A stretch of 64,000 bases of DNA from Anthoceros angustus (lineage: Eukaryota; Streptophyta; Anthocerotopsida; Anthocerotales; Anthocerotaceae), in assembly GCA_010909165.1 (NCBI GenBank), contig MU008163.1:310001-374000 (forward strand). The letters are read 5' to 3'. The position numbers and the translations under genes were made by a program. Under the pieces are notes generated by a model, which ran no database searches, was not told where the DNA came from, and saw nothing but the letters and a program-made list of their open reading frames with translations. Of this stretch, positions 44,336 through 57,044 are shown piece after piece (the stretch's first letter is position 1; each line of letters begins with the position of its first letter).

Positions 44336-45531
44336 TTAGCTGGTCCACAAAAGGAGACTATGGTGTCTAATGCATTATGTTGGGGTCACGTCTATCTAGC
44401 TGGGACCTTATGTTCTGGTGGGCACCGCCACAAGTGTCACGCGTAGCACAGCATACCTCAAACCGTCACTAGTTTCTTCTTGCTGCAGGATTCTGCAGGA
44501 ACGATTGATGCACCTGGCATGTCTGCTGTATTTCTCCTACAACATCCTTGTTTATATATGTATATGAAGATTACATGGATACATATGATTATTGCAATTG
44601 ATATCATATACAACACCGAAAGAGATACAACACTGACAGCTTTACCCTCCAGAGAAAGCCAGGCTGAACAGAGTAATTTCTAGCTGGAACAGAGTAATTT
44701 TTCGTCAGGGTCATTTGTTTCAGGACCTCATGAGTATGCCCCACACTCGCAGCACTTGAACTCTCAACAGATCAGACTCTGTAATGCTACGCCTCCTCAT
44801 GAACGAGCAAGAATGCGTTCTGTACTGCTGTGCATATACAGCTAGGGGATGAACACGCAGATGCATGTCGGCATTCACCAAGCTGGATTCACTGTCTTTT
44901 AAGCTGCCACAGTTTGTATATATCTTTCACCAAACTGCTGCCTACAAACACATCCGCCTCATATATGTCCTAGTCCTCTGATTTGCGAATGAAGCTGCCT
45001 TACGTCCCCGACTGCACAGCTGGGGTGCATACACTTGCACATGCCTGCAAGAGACGCAGAAATGCTACCAAGGCATTTGCCTAGCTCTACCAAAGCACCT
45101 TCCGAGCAGCTGCCACTTTGCGAACATGTTCACCAAGCTGCTGGCTACAAGCACATCAGCCTGATGTCCTCGTTCTCTAATTCCCCATGATCATATCGAT
45201 CCTTTCCCATGTCCAAACCCAGGGTGCCCACACTTGCACATGCCTGCAAGAAGCATACAAGCGTCACAGAATGAAGAACAGTCCTCCTCCATCTCGCATA
45301 GCGCTAGTCTGTATAGAAGGAGGGCTTCCTGACCCATGCCCGCGACGAATATCCTGCTATCATGACAGTCCAATTAGTCACCGCATCTTCCTGTCCAAAG
45401 TCCCTCAAACACTCTGCCGAGCTGCCACACTTGGCATACATGTTCACCAGACAAACACAGACAACCAAATCATCCCCAAGCGCACTGTTCAAGCAAGTCA
45501 TCATGCAGCTGCTGCCCAGAATCTAAGTGTG
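44336..45531. repeat. Extra partial unit inside copy B, inverted PPR segment
   Basis: Matches copy A from 34.9 to 36.1 kb, including the inverted minus-strand PPR pseudogene (45504-45304: LVNMYAKCGSSAECLRDF). It then fuses at GCTGGCCTTGCA to decarboxylase sequence. Confidence 0.85.
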
Positions 45532-46860
45532 AGCTGGCCTTGCAGAGATATGCCATCGCCGAGAGAAGTTTCGGCTCCGACCCGCTTCCAGGCCGTAGTC
45601 GAATTCCCTCCCGCAGTCCAGGATGTCCTCCATGATCTGCCGGTCGGGGTTGCACTTCATGGGAAAACCCCACGGAACACTCCATCGTAGCCCGGTCTGG
45701 CCATGGCCTCAACAAAGGCATGGTTCAAAGTGTGAAGCCTGTGCCTCAGAATGTCGGGGAACTGGATGATGAGGTTGTGCCCCAACAAAGGCATGGTTCA
45801 AAGTGTGAAGCCTGTGCCTCAGAATGTCGGGGAACTGGATGATGAGGCTTATCATGCTACTTTGGCATACATGTTCACCAAGCTGCCACACTTGGCATAC
45901 ATGTTCACCAAGCTGCCACACTTGGCATACATGTTCACCAAGCTGGATTCACTGTCTTTTAAGCTGCCACACTTGGCATACATGTTCACCCACCATCAGC
46001 GTTGTCGTCGCTATCACCAGAGGCACCGCTCTCTATCTGCTGCAAGACATGATGAGGCTTATCATGCTACTTTGGCATACATGTTCACCAAGCTGCCACT
46101 TTGCGAACATGTTCACCAAGCTGCCACTTTGCGAACATGTTCACCAAGCTGCTGGCTACAAGCACATCAGCCTGATGTCCTCGTTCTCTAATTCCCCATG
46201 ATCATATCGATCCTTTCCCATGTCCAAACCCAGGGTGCCCACACTTGCACATGCCTGCAAGAAGCATACAAGCGTCACAGAATGAAGAACAGTCCTCCCT
46301 CCATCTCGCATAGCGCTAGTCTGTATAGAAGGAGGGCTTCCTGACCCATGCCCGCGACGAATATCCTGCTATCATGACAGTCCAATTAGTCACCGCATCT
46401 TCCTGTCCAAAGTCCCTCAAACACTCTGCCGAGCTGCCACACTTGGCATACATGTTCACCAGACAAACACAGACAACCAAATCATCCCCAAGCGCACTGT
46501 TCAAGCAAGTCATCATGCAGCTGCTGCCCAGAATCTAAGTGTGAGCTGGCCTTGCAGAGATATGCCATCGCCGAGAGAAGTTTCGGCTCCGACCCGCTTC
46601 CAGGCCGTAGTCGAATTCCCTCCCGCAGTCCAGGATGTCCTCCATGATCTGCCGGTCGGGGTTGCACTTCATGGGAAAACCCCACGGAACACTCCATCGT
46701 AGCCCGGTCTGGCCATGGCCTCAACAAAGGCATGGTTCAAAGTGTGAAGCCTGTGCCTCAGAATGTCGAACTGGATGATGAGGTTGTGCCCCAACAAAGG
46801 CATGGTTCAAAGTGTGAAGCCTGTGCCTCAGAATGTCGGGGAACTGGATGATGAGGTTGT
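45532..46860. repeat. Internal tandem duplication (about 1 kb) of PPR/decarboxylase chimera
   Basis: The block from GAACATGTTCACCAAGCTGC at 45121 recurs at 46133, a period of 1012 bp. Both copies fuse the PPR pseudogene to the decarboxylase (minus strand: LLSAMAYLCKA then SSHLDSGQQLH). Between them is another 30-bp CGSLVNMYAK array (45845-45985). Confidence 0.85.
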
Positions 46861-47098
46861 GCCCGACCCGGGAGCTAGCCCTGCCCACGATATGCTCCAC
46901 GGCCTCCTGCCGGTCAATCTCCTCTCCGGGCTGCGTGTCCTGCCCGTGAGGCTGCACACACATGTGCCCCATGTCGTTGATTTTAAAGTATGGGGCACCC
47001 CATCCGTCGACATTGTACGTTCTGGAAGAATGTGCCACGCTCCAGCCATGACCATGCGTATGTCCATGCCCAGCTGAAGGCCGGCTGACTGAAGCCAT
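46548..47098 (-). pseudogene. ADC: Arginine decarboxylase pseudogene, N-terminal part (copy B)
   Basis: Minus-strand MASVSRPSAGHGHTHGHGW, NVDGWGAPYFKINDMG and LIIQFPDILRHRLHTL, then a duplicated 70-bp segment shifts the frame. Read on, it joins PPR sequence at 46545. Confidence 0.85.
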
Positions 47099-50000
47099 TT
47101 CACCTTCCTTTCTCGCTCGATCTGTCGTCTGCACACGCACGTGAAACCAAATGTATCCACCGACACAGTTCTTTTAGCTAACAGAAGGGAGCACCATCAC
47201 CATATTCATGTCTCTGAGCAGGAAAAAGGAAACAACCTTTTCTCCGACAACGACAACTGTGCGCAAGAACCCTAAACATCAGCATGAGCCGAACGACATC
47301 AGCGACTCCCCATCGTGCTATAAACTATGTACATATGTATGAAAGGGTCCGACAGGGCGAGCCCGCCGCAGCACATAAACAAACAAACACGACAGAAGGA
47401 CGGACACAAGCTAGCGCGGCTGCTGCCGATACGGATATGGATGCGCGCGCGAAAGCATTGCACCGCTAGGCTACACAACAGCGGAGAAACAACGTAGGAC
47501 AAGGGCAGGGCAGAGGGCGAGCTCACCTCGGGGGCAAGAACCACCTGAACTTGAGCGGCTGAAGACTGCACAAAGCCGAGGGGACCTTGCTGTGGAGGCG
47601 TGGTGGATTAACTCAAGCCGGATCTCGAGCCGGGTCTCAAGCTGAAAATCTCAGCAGCAGCAGCTTTACGCAAGCGGCTCGGCAACGTGTAACCCCAACA
47701 GCCAAGCAATGCGCTCGACAAACCAGTGCCGGCGGCGGAGAGCCAACAGTGCTAGCAGGTAAGCTTGCAGCTTGAGGTTCCCACAGCACGAGCTCAAGGA
47801 GGAAGCTGGCAAATTCCGCTTGCAAACAATTAACAGCGATGCAAGGCAGACTAGGGAACAGAGCGGGGGTCATGACCGGGGAAGAGCAACGCACGGCAAG
47901 GCAAATCGAAGCACAGCACTAGCACCTCAAGGAGAAGGCTCAGGGTGGGGGTGCAGATTCACGACGAGGGCGGATGGGCGGGCAGGCGTACGGGCGGGTG
48001 GGCGGGCAGGCTTCCGGGCGTACGGAAGGACGGGCAGGCGAAAGAAAGAGTGCGAAGTGCATATGTGCGTATCTCGGGTGCAGCGCCCTTGGAAGTCACA
48101 CTTTTCTTCTCTTTGAAACCATTCCGGAAGCACGTTGAAAATTTATGGAGAAGAACCACATTGAAAATTTCATGTCGCTTGGTGATACACCCTAAAGCTT
48201 AACCAGGTTTTGGGGACTGCCTTCCAATGCCCAAGCTCCTGAGGGACCCCAATGGACGTCATGGCATGTTGATGAATGTATGAGTATGTTGTATTTGGCA
48301 TTATTCAAGCCCGCAAGCCACCCTTGGGGACGAAGCTGTTACCGGTCGAAATCCTGACGACCTCACAAGGTAGCGTGATCGGTATCGGGATATTCAATTG
48401 AATGCAAACTCAGCATACTGGGCTTATGTAACACAAGGATGGGTATGCCCATTTACTTCAAGCTAGTGCCTACAAGCGTACCTTCAAACCATTAAGAGTC
48501 TCTTTTGCTGCAGGATTCTTGAGGCAAAACGACCCACATGGCATGTGTCCTGTACATCTCTTGCAAAACTAAAGCTGATCATGACACAAAGCATAGGCAA
48601 CCTGGACTAGCAACCAAGCTGGAACAAAGAAGACAGTCCACTCTAAACTGGAGCCAAGCTTGACCAGGACCACTCGTACGTGTCTAAGACAGCGAAATTT
48701 GGCTGCCTTGATGGCCTCATTTCAACAAGGGAGTTTGAGAGCGAAGCCTCGAGAAGCTTCAGACATGACCTGCAAGACTCAATCCAGGAGAATGTCAAGG
48801 AAGTCCAACACGCAGAAAGAATACGCAGGGCAAAGCGGGAAATTAACAACTGGGAGAAAATAGACGTGGCCAGAAAGAGACTACTCAGTTGCAATCCAAG
48901 CTGATCTGACCCCGGAATCCACAGGTGTAGCAGCAAATATTGATACAGCCGTTCCCTTGGGAGCAGCACCACTACTCAGGCATGCCACTGTCTTAGCTCG
49001 GATTAGACTTGTGAAGGGATGGAACACGTAACTTGTTGGTACCCAAAGCCCCTGTCGCTGGCTTGTGCCACCGTCTGGTCCCTGCGAACAAATATTCCTG
49101 CATCGATGAGCTTCGATCTCATTGTCTTAGCAGTAGAATTTCTCACATCAGGCCAGCCTTGTCCTGGGGATCAGGTGCAGGTGAGAATTCATCCACTTCA
49201 GCCATTATCATAGGGAGCACATAGTGATGTTCCAGCAGGACGTGCTTAGAAGCATCACCACCGCTGAAGAGTCTGTAGAATTCTGGAAGTACTCTTCTTT
49301 GACAAAGATTTGCATTGTTTAATTTTCTAAGACATCATGATCACAATACAAAGAAGTTCTAGTTTACAAGAATTGAATCACGTCCAGCAACGGAGCTTTC
49401 CCCAAAACCAGGGAGCCTTTCCAACACTGAAGAGACACTCCAAACAATTTTCTAAACTGCAAAGGAATTGAACCACGTCCAGCAAGGGTACTGGAACTTT
49501 CCCCAAAATCAGGAAGCCTTTCCAACACTCAACAGACTCTCCATAGCCTCCTTCCTCAAAGGATGTCAACACCCTGCTGATGTTAATTGTTGAAGGCCCG
49601 GCCCTTGACCCTCTCCCGCACAGTCGCTGCTCACTTGTTACAGATTCAGGCGAGTGCTACTTTAGTAGATAGACAGCCATCAGATAGAATTCCAAGGGCC
49701 AAGTCGGTAGAACGCCAGAGGCGTAATAGGTAGGACCGCTGGTCACGCCTTGAGTATATAAGTGAGTTTCTGTAGTGCTCAACACACTCACGCAGGTTCA
49801 TGCAGGTAGATAGATTTGCTCATTTCCCCAAGTTGAACATGGCCCTTGAGAGCTCCAACAGTCTTGGGTCTTCCTCAAACCCTCAAACCTGCATTTAACA
49901 CCACATTAATATGGTTTCAGTTCGTGACATTCTGTGCATTGCTTTGCACGTCATGGGCGAAGTACATGAAAACTCCTGAGATTTATGAATCAAGGGCAGG

Positions 50001-52619
50001 AACTCACCGGGAGAAGCAGCTGGACACGGAGGTTCTGGACGAGACCCCGGAGGCGCTGGGCCTGCTTAATCCCGCGTCCATCTCGGAGTGAGATTTGGAC
50101 TCGGACTCATCCGCGCGCTTCCTCCTGGCCCGTGCAAACAGGCATTCCCTGAGGTCGGGTCTCATGTTCCACCTTCCGCGCCACATCGGGAGCATTCCCG
50201 GCGACCTCTCCGTATCCTTGCTTGGGATCAGCCATACTCACAGGCACGTAGGCTCTTCTTGTGCTCTTCGCCAATCTGCCCATAAACTGGGTCTGGAAGG
50301 CGAAGGTTGCCCAGTCCACCTGCAGACGCCTGTGGAGGCGATGGCGCCTATTGCAAAAGCAACGCTAGCTTGACTCCAGTTCGCGTTTTGATAGGGATAC
50401 ACCTTGTTCCTTAAGTCTCTGAGAAATTGGCGCTCTATTGTGCGCGCCTTTCGGAGGTTGACGAGACCCTTGCCGGTCCAACCGAACTCGTCCACCACGT
50501 CCTGGCGAGTCACAATTCCGTCCCAGGCATGGGACTTCCTTGGATCAAGGCCTGTGTCACTCAGGCCCATGCTACAGAAGTAGGCCCTATCCAACACGGG
50601 CCCCTCCTGTTGCCGTCACCTCCAGCCATCGCTCCCTGCTGCGCTTGCTGCTGTCCAGGTCGCGCCATATCGATCCCCGCTTTGGTCAGGTCTTCCAACC
50701 CCAGCCGCCTGCTTTCTGGTGGCACCAGCACAGAACGGAAGCGGCAGGACACAATCCCGCCGAACCCTGAATTAACGGGCTTGCCGATGTACGGAAACCC
50801 TAGTATCTCGCACTTTTGAACTCGCACAATGGAGTCCGGCTCACCCGGAAAACGAGTCCTCCCATTATATACTTACCGACACCAGTCTATTGCGAGGTTA
50901 CGACCCGCTTCAGCCGCCACTTTCCTTACAATGTTGTACATCGATATTTTTCCTTCTACGGGTTTGGATGTCTAGTGATGGCCAGGTAGTACAGACTTTG
51001 CTCAGATTCTCATGGCAGAAGCCAATGTTGACGAGATAGATACACTGACCAGATGACATGACTGCATTGTTGACCAGGTGCCAAGCCAATTTCGGTACTG
51101 TTTCCAGGCCTGACAATCGTCCATGCATGCATGTTTTGCCTCCTCCTCCAATATTTGTGGGCTCTACAAGAGTGCTTTTGCGCCTCCCGCTTCCTGCCGA
51201 GCACTTTAGGCTAGCAGCATGGATGGGCATTAGTTGGAGCAGCATGGTGATAGCCTAGCAACATGGTCTTTTCAATATTTCAGGTACGCCTGCAGCCACA
51301 CCGGCGTAATGTACATATCTCGCACGTATTGTCGTCTAATACAAAATTAATTGCGGCAGCACTGTAACATTGTGGACCACCCACTCAGTCTGATGGAGGT
51401 CCATTGCACTCCATATCTTCCTTGGCACTCGAATTCATCATGTGAAAACAAGGAAGGGAAACCACGTGGTGGCTCCAATTCCTCCTCTGAATCCTTTGCT
51501 CCAAGTTTAAGCACACCCAATCAGTATGTCGAGCACATCTATGTACGGGAACGGATCCCATATGCCTCACATAGATCTATCTGCGGCCAACAATGAAAGC
51601 TGTATGCACGTATGTTCACCCACCATCAGCGTTGTCGTGGCTATCACCAGAGGCACCGCTCTCTGTCTGCTGCAAGACATGATGAGCACATGTCAAGAGA
51701 CGTGCTTCAAGTCTGAACAAGATGATTGCAGCAGGCATGTATGCATGCATCCATCAGAGAGTTCTTCCGAATTGCCGAGAGGCTCAAGATGGCGCCAACT
51801 GTGTTTTGGTAATTTGAGTGATGGGTATTTGGTTGGGCTGAAAGCCCTGACCTTGGCTACACGGTAAACTCTTTCTGTGAGCTTCAGGCCATGATGAGGC
51901 TTATCATGCTACTTTGGCATACCTACATTAATATTATTCTGGTTCACGGAGAAGCAAACGAGATGGGCCGGCTGAGATCCAAGCTCTTGCAGCATGTGTT
52001 TCCTTTCCTGACGGCATGTGTTTCCTTGGAGCTCTCTGCATTAAGATAACCACCTGTGGGAAAGATTGACATTGGGGCAAGGGTTAGCTGGTCCACAAAA
52101 GGAGACTATGGTGTCTAATGCATTATGTTGGGGTCACGTCTATCTAGCTGGGACCTTATGTTCTGGTGGGCACCGCCACAAGTGTCACGCGTAGCACAGC
52201 ATACCTCAAACCGTCACTAGTTTCTTCTTGCTGCAGGATTCTGCAGGAACGATTGATGCACCTGGCATGTCTGCTGTATTTCTCCTACAACATCCTTGTT
52301 TATATATGTATATGAAGATTACATGGATACATATGATTATTGCAATTGATATCATATACAACACCGAAAGAGATACAACACTGACAGCTTTACCCTCCAG
52401 AGAAAGCCAGGCTGAACAGAGTAATTTCTAGCTGGAACAGAGTAATTTTCGTGAGGGTCATATGTTTCAGGACCTCATGAGTATGCCCCACACTCGCAGC
52501 ACTTGAACTCTCAACAGATCAGACTCTGTAATGCTACACCTCCTCATGAACGAGCAAGAATGCGTTCTGTACTGCTGTGCATATGCAGCTAGGGATGAAC
52601 ACGCAGATGCATGTCGGCA

Positions 52620-53403
52620 GTCTGCCTTGGCTCCTGTGGACCCTGAGCAGGGCAGCAAGGGAAAGCGTGCAGCCCCTAAGTTGGATGAGCGCCCCATGTA
52701 TTTGATAGCCATCAATCAGGCCTGTGCAAGGGCCAGCTCACACTTAGATTCTGGGCAGCAGCTGCATGATGACTTGCTTGAACAGTGCGCTTGTGGATGA
52801 TTTGGTTGTCTGTGTTTGTCTGGTGAACATGTATGCCAAGTGTGGCAGCTCGGCAGAGTGTTTGAGGGACTTTGGACAGGAAGATGCGGTGACTAATTGG
52901 ACTGTCATGATAGCAGGATATTCGTCGCGGGCATGGGTCAGGAAGCCCTCCTTCTATACAGACTAGCGCTATGCGAGATGGAGGGAGGACTGTTCTTCAT
53001 TCTGTGACGCTTGTATGCTTCTTGCAGGCATGTGCAAGTGTGGGCACCCTGGGTTTGGACATGGGAAAGGATCGATATGATCATGGGGAATTAGAGAACG
53101 AGGACATCAGGCTGATGTGCTTGTAGCCAGCAGCTTGGTGAACATGTTCGCAAAGTGGCAGCTTGGAAGCTGCTCGGAAGGTGCTTTGGTAGAGCTAGGC
53201 AAATGCCTTGGTAGCATTTCTGCGTCTCTTGCAGGCATGTGCAAGTGTATGCACCCCAGCTGTGCAGTCGGGGACGTAAGGCAGCTTCATTCGCAAATCA
53301 GAGGACTAGGACATATATGAGGCGGATGTGTTTGTAGGCAGCAGTTTGATGAAAGATGTATACAAACTGTGGCAGCTTAAGACAGTGAATCCAGCTTGGT
53401 GAA
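52620..53403 (+). pseudogene. PPR pseudogene, copy C
   Basis: Plus-strand frames as in copy B (DDLVVCVCLVNMYAKCGS, ADVLVASSLVNMFAK) with frameshifts. One base differs from B near 52866, which keeps a longer frame here. Confidence 0.85.
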
Positions 53404-53548
53404 GACAGAAACTGTCCAGCTTGGGACTGAGATAGTGAAAAGTTCCGAAATAACATGCGCAAACAGCATGTCTTGCACTGAATTCAGAGCTTGCCTGGCC
53501 AGCAGGGGTTAGGTGGCCCTCGGGTCTGGTTTCCTCAACCCGGGTCCT

Positions 53549-55622
53549 TCATGCATTGTTGGGCTCATACAGCATGAGCCGATCGACATCAGCGATCTGA
53601 GCGTGGCCTGGGACAACTGACTCCTCAATGTCATAACTTACCTCTCCCGTCGTCTTCTGTGTAACCCGCACAGTACTGCTGTTGCCGAACAGAACTTTGT
53701 ACATGTTCCCGAGGATCTCCTGATAAGCACCTGCAAGGAAGATGCCCATGTAGTAGGGCTTGCTGCAAGGGTGCACCTCCATGTATTCCTTTATGGTTGC
53801 CATACATCCTTCCCGATGAACTTGCACACCTTGCCAGCGCTGTCACAAGTGAAGTCGCAAAGGATGGCGCGGGTGGTGGGCTCCTCCTCCAGTCGCTGCA
53901 GGGGCGTAATCGGAACAGCTGTCCCAAAGCCCAGTAGTCTGGCAAAGATCTCACCACACTCAAATTAATGTAGTAGGTCGCTTTGTGAGTGGGGCTTCGG
54001 GGTCCGGCGTTCCCTCCTGCAATTGCAGTTTGCAGCTGCCGGAGACGTGGACGACGCTGCATTAGACTCTACTCCGCGCAGGTACCTTGTGTGCTCCTCC
54101 GCTGTCACCAGCACTTCATAGATGCTGTCCATGACTGCACGAACCTCCAGCTTCACAGCTCCGGTGTCGAAAAGGTGGGCACACTCGGCCCTTATCCTGC
54201 CAGCAGTCTTCAGAGCAATCGCAATGAGGTCGTAGTGGTCGACAACGTTTTCATGATCAGGGCAACCTGCACGAGTAGCCAAACACAGATCCAGGACGTC
54301 ACAGTACAGCTCTATGGACGCCCATTTCTTCCGCAGGCCCCTGTGAAGAATCTCCAGCTGCTCCCGGAACCCAGCAACACCTCCCTGGACAGATAGTCCC
54401 CTCCTGTCGCCCGCAAGCACATCGAACTACCGAGTGATACGACACCAGGGCCCGCCCAGTCTCACAGCACAGAGTGGGCTGCTGCACATTCTTGAGCTGG
54501 CATGCACCTCGGATGGCCTCAACCACCACCTCCGCGTACTCCTCCACACTGTACCCCATGGAGAGGTCCGAGTTCTCGGAATGAGAACCGTCAAAGTCCA
54601 CACCGATCGCGAGCCCCCCTCCGATGTGGATGATGCTCATGGGGGCTCCCAACAAAGACGGCTCGCAGAAGATGTGTGCCGCCTCAAAGACTCCCTCCCT
54701 CACAACTCTGATCAGCCCCGAGATGTGCGATCCGATGTGAACATGGAGCAGCTGCAAGCAGTCCAGCGTGCCCAGATCCCTCAGCTTGCCCACCACCCTC
54801 ACAATTTCCGGGGATGTCAGTCCGAACTTGGGATCATCCCCAGACGTCTCCTCCCTATAATGACCACTGTGCTTCGTGCTGACCTTCGGCCTCAAGCCCA
54901 TGATGGGCTTCACGTCCATGTCCCGGCTGGCTGCCACCACGATGTCCAACTCCTGCTCTTGCTCCAACACGATGATGGAATTGAGCAGCATCTTCCTGGC
55001 TGTCAGGGCAAGGGCGATGTACTCTACGTCCTTGTAACCATTACAGATCAGAAAAGCTCGGGGGCTGGCCTTGCAGAGATATGCCATCGCCGAGAGAAGT
55101 TTCGGCTCCGACCCCGCTTCCAGGCCGTAGTCGAATTCCCTCCCGCAGTCCAGGATGTCCTCCATGATCTGCCGGTCGGGGTTGCACTTCATGGGGAAAA
55201 CCCCACGGAACACTCCATCGTAGCCCGGTCTGGCCATGGCCTCAACAAAGGCATGGTTCAAAGTGTGAAGCCTGTGCCTCAGAATGTCGGGGAACTGGAT
55301 GATGAGGTTGTGCCCCAACAAAGGCATGGTTCAAAGTGTGAAGCCTGTGCCTCAGAATGTCGGGGAACTGGATGATGAGGTTGTGCCCGACCCGGGAGCT
55401 AGCCCTGCCCACGATATGCTCCACGGCCTCCTGCCGGTCAATCTCCTCTCCGGGCTGCGTGTCCTGCCCGTGAGGCTGCACACACATGTGCCCCATGTCG
55501 TTGATTTTAAAGTATGGGGCACCCCATCCGTCGACATTGTACGTTCTGGAAGAATGTGCCACGCTCCAGCCATGACCATGCGTATGTCCATGCCCAGCTG
55601 AAGGCCGGCTGACTGAAGCCAT
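53549..55622 (-). pseudogene. ADC: Arginine decarboxylase pseudogene, near full length (copy C)
   Basis: Plant-type arginine decarboxylase (PLP fold III; makes agmatine for polyamines). Order from the ATG at 55622: NVDGWGAPYFKIND, GVFRGVFPMKCNPDR (PLP lysine), GLEAGSEPKLLSAM, GYKDVEYIALAL, LLHVHIGSHI, HIGGGLAIGVDFDGS, ETGRALVSYHS, YYINLSVVRSL, GIFLAGAYQE. Defects: a 73-bp tandem duplication at 55247-55392 shifts frame; one base is missing near 54427; one base is missing near 53915; another shift near 53805. The family's C-terminal catalytic cysteine region (GPSC) reads PGHAQIADV, with no cysteine. It is intronless, as angiosperm ADC genes usually are. Some frameshifts could be assembly errors. 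Confidence 0.85.
55247..55392. repeat. 73-bp tandem duplication inside decarboxylase
   Basis: Two perfect consecutive copies starting AAAGGCATGGTTCAAAGTG. As 73 is not a multiple of three, it breaks the coding frame. Related duplicates occur in copy B (45715-45845 and 46730-46860). Confidence 0.9.
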
Positions 55623-57044
55623 TTCACCTTCCTTTCTCGCTCGATCTGTCGTCTGCACACGCACGTGAAACCAAATGTATCCACCGACACAGTTCTTTTA
55701 GCTAACAGAAGGGAGCACCATCACCATATTCATGTCTCTGAGCAGGAAAAAGGAAACAACCTTTTCTCCGACAACGACAACTGTGCGCAAGAACCCTAAA
55801 CATCAGCATGAGTCAAACTCCCCATCATGCTATAAACTATGTACATATGTATGAAAGGGTCCGACAGGGCGAGCCCGACGCAGCACAGAAACAAACAAAC
55901 ACGACAGAAGGACGGACACAAGCTAGCGCGGCTGCTGCCGATACGGATATGGATGCGCGCGCGAAAGCATTGCACCGCTAGGCTACACAACAGCGGAGAA
56001 ACTACGTAGGACAAGGGCAGGGCAGAGGGGGAGCTCACCTCGGGGGCAGGAACCACCTGAACTTCAGCGGCTGAAGACTGCACAAAGCCGAGGGGACCTT
56101 GCTGTGGAGGCGTGGTGGATTAACTCAAGCCGGATCTCGAGCCGGGTCTCAAGCTGAAAATCTAGCAGCAGCAGCTTTACGCAAGCGGCTCGGCAACGTG
56201 TAACCCCAACAACCAAGCAATGCGCTCGACAAACCAGTACCGGCGGCGGAGAGCCAACAGTGCTAGCAAGGTAAGCTTGCAGCTTGAGGTTCCCACAGCA
56301 CGAGCTCAAGGAGGAAGCTGGCAAATTCCGCTTGCAAACAATTAACAGCGATGCAAGGCAGACTAGGGAACAGAGCGGGGGTCATGACCGAGGAAGAGCA
56401 ACGCACGGCAAGGCAAATCGAAGCACAGCACTAGCACCTCAAGGAGAAGGCTCAGGGCGGGGGTGCAGATTCACACGACGAGGGCGGATGGGCGGGCAGG
56501 CGGGCAGGCTTTCGGGCGTACGAGCGCACGGACGGACGGGCAGGCGAAAGAACGAGTGCGAAGTGCACATGTACGTATCTCGGGTGCAGCGCCCTTGGAA
56601 GTCACACTTTTCTTCTCTTTGAAACCATTCCGGAAGCACGTTGAAACACATATGGAGAAGAACCACATTGAAAATTTCATGTCGCTTGGTGATACACCCC
56701 TAAAGCTTAACCAGGTTTTGGGGACTGCTTTCCAATGCCCAAGCTCCTGAGGGACCCCAATGGACGTCATGGCATGTTGATGAATGTATGAGTATGTTAT
56801 ATTTGGCATTATTCAAGCCCGCAAGCCACCCTTGGGGACGAAGCTATTACGGTCGAAATCCTGACGACCTCACAAGGTAGCGTGATCGGTATCGGGGTAT
56901 TCAATTGAATGCAAACTCAGCATACTGGGCTTATGTAACACAAGGATGGGTATGCCCATTTACTTCAAGCTAGTGCCTACAAGCATACCTTCAAACCATT
57001 AAGAGTCTCTTTTGCTGCAGGATTCTTGAGGCAAAACGACCCAC

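Larger units (their letters stand above)
37715..48605. repeat. Segmental duplication, copy B (10.9 kb, rearranged)
   Basis: Collinear with copy C to about 43.76 kb and again from about 46.85 kb. Between these points is a shuffled mosaic of PPR pseudogene, decarboxylase and unit sequence, accounting for the extra length. Confidence 0.9.

Noticed and set aside
43790-46180. CRISPR-like array of regular repeats
   Set aside because: The repeats are PPR coding sequence, spacers are not unique, and the genome is eukaryotic.
54434-55375. 313-residue plus-strand ORF opposite the decarboxylase
   Set aside because: Antisense of conserved decarboxylase codons; no domain of its own.
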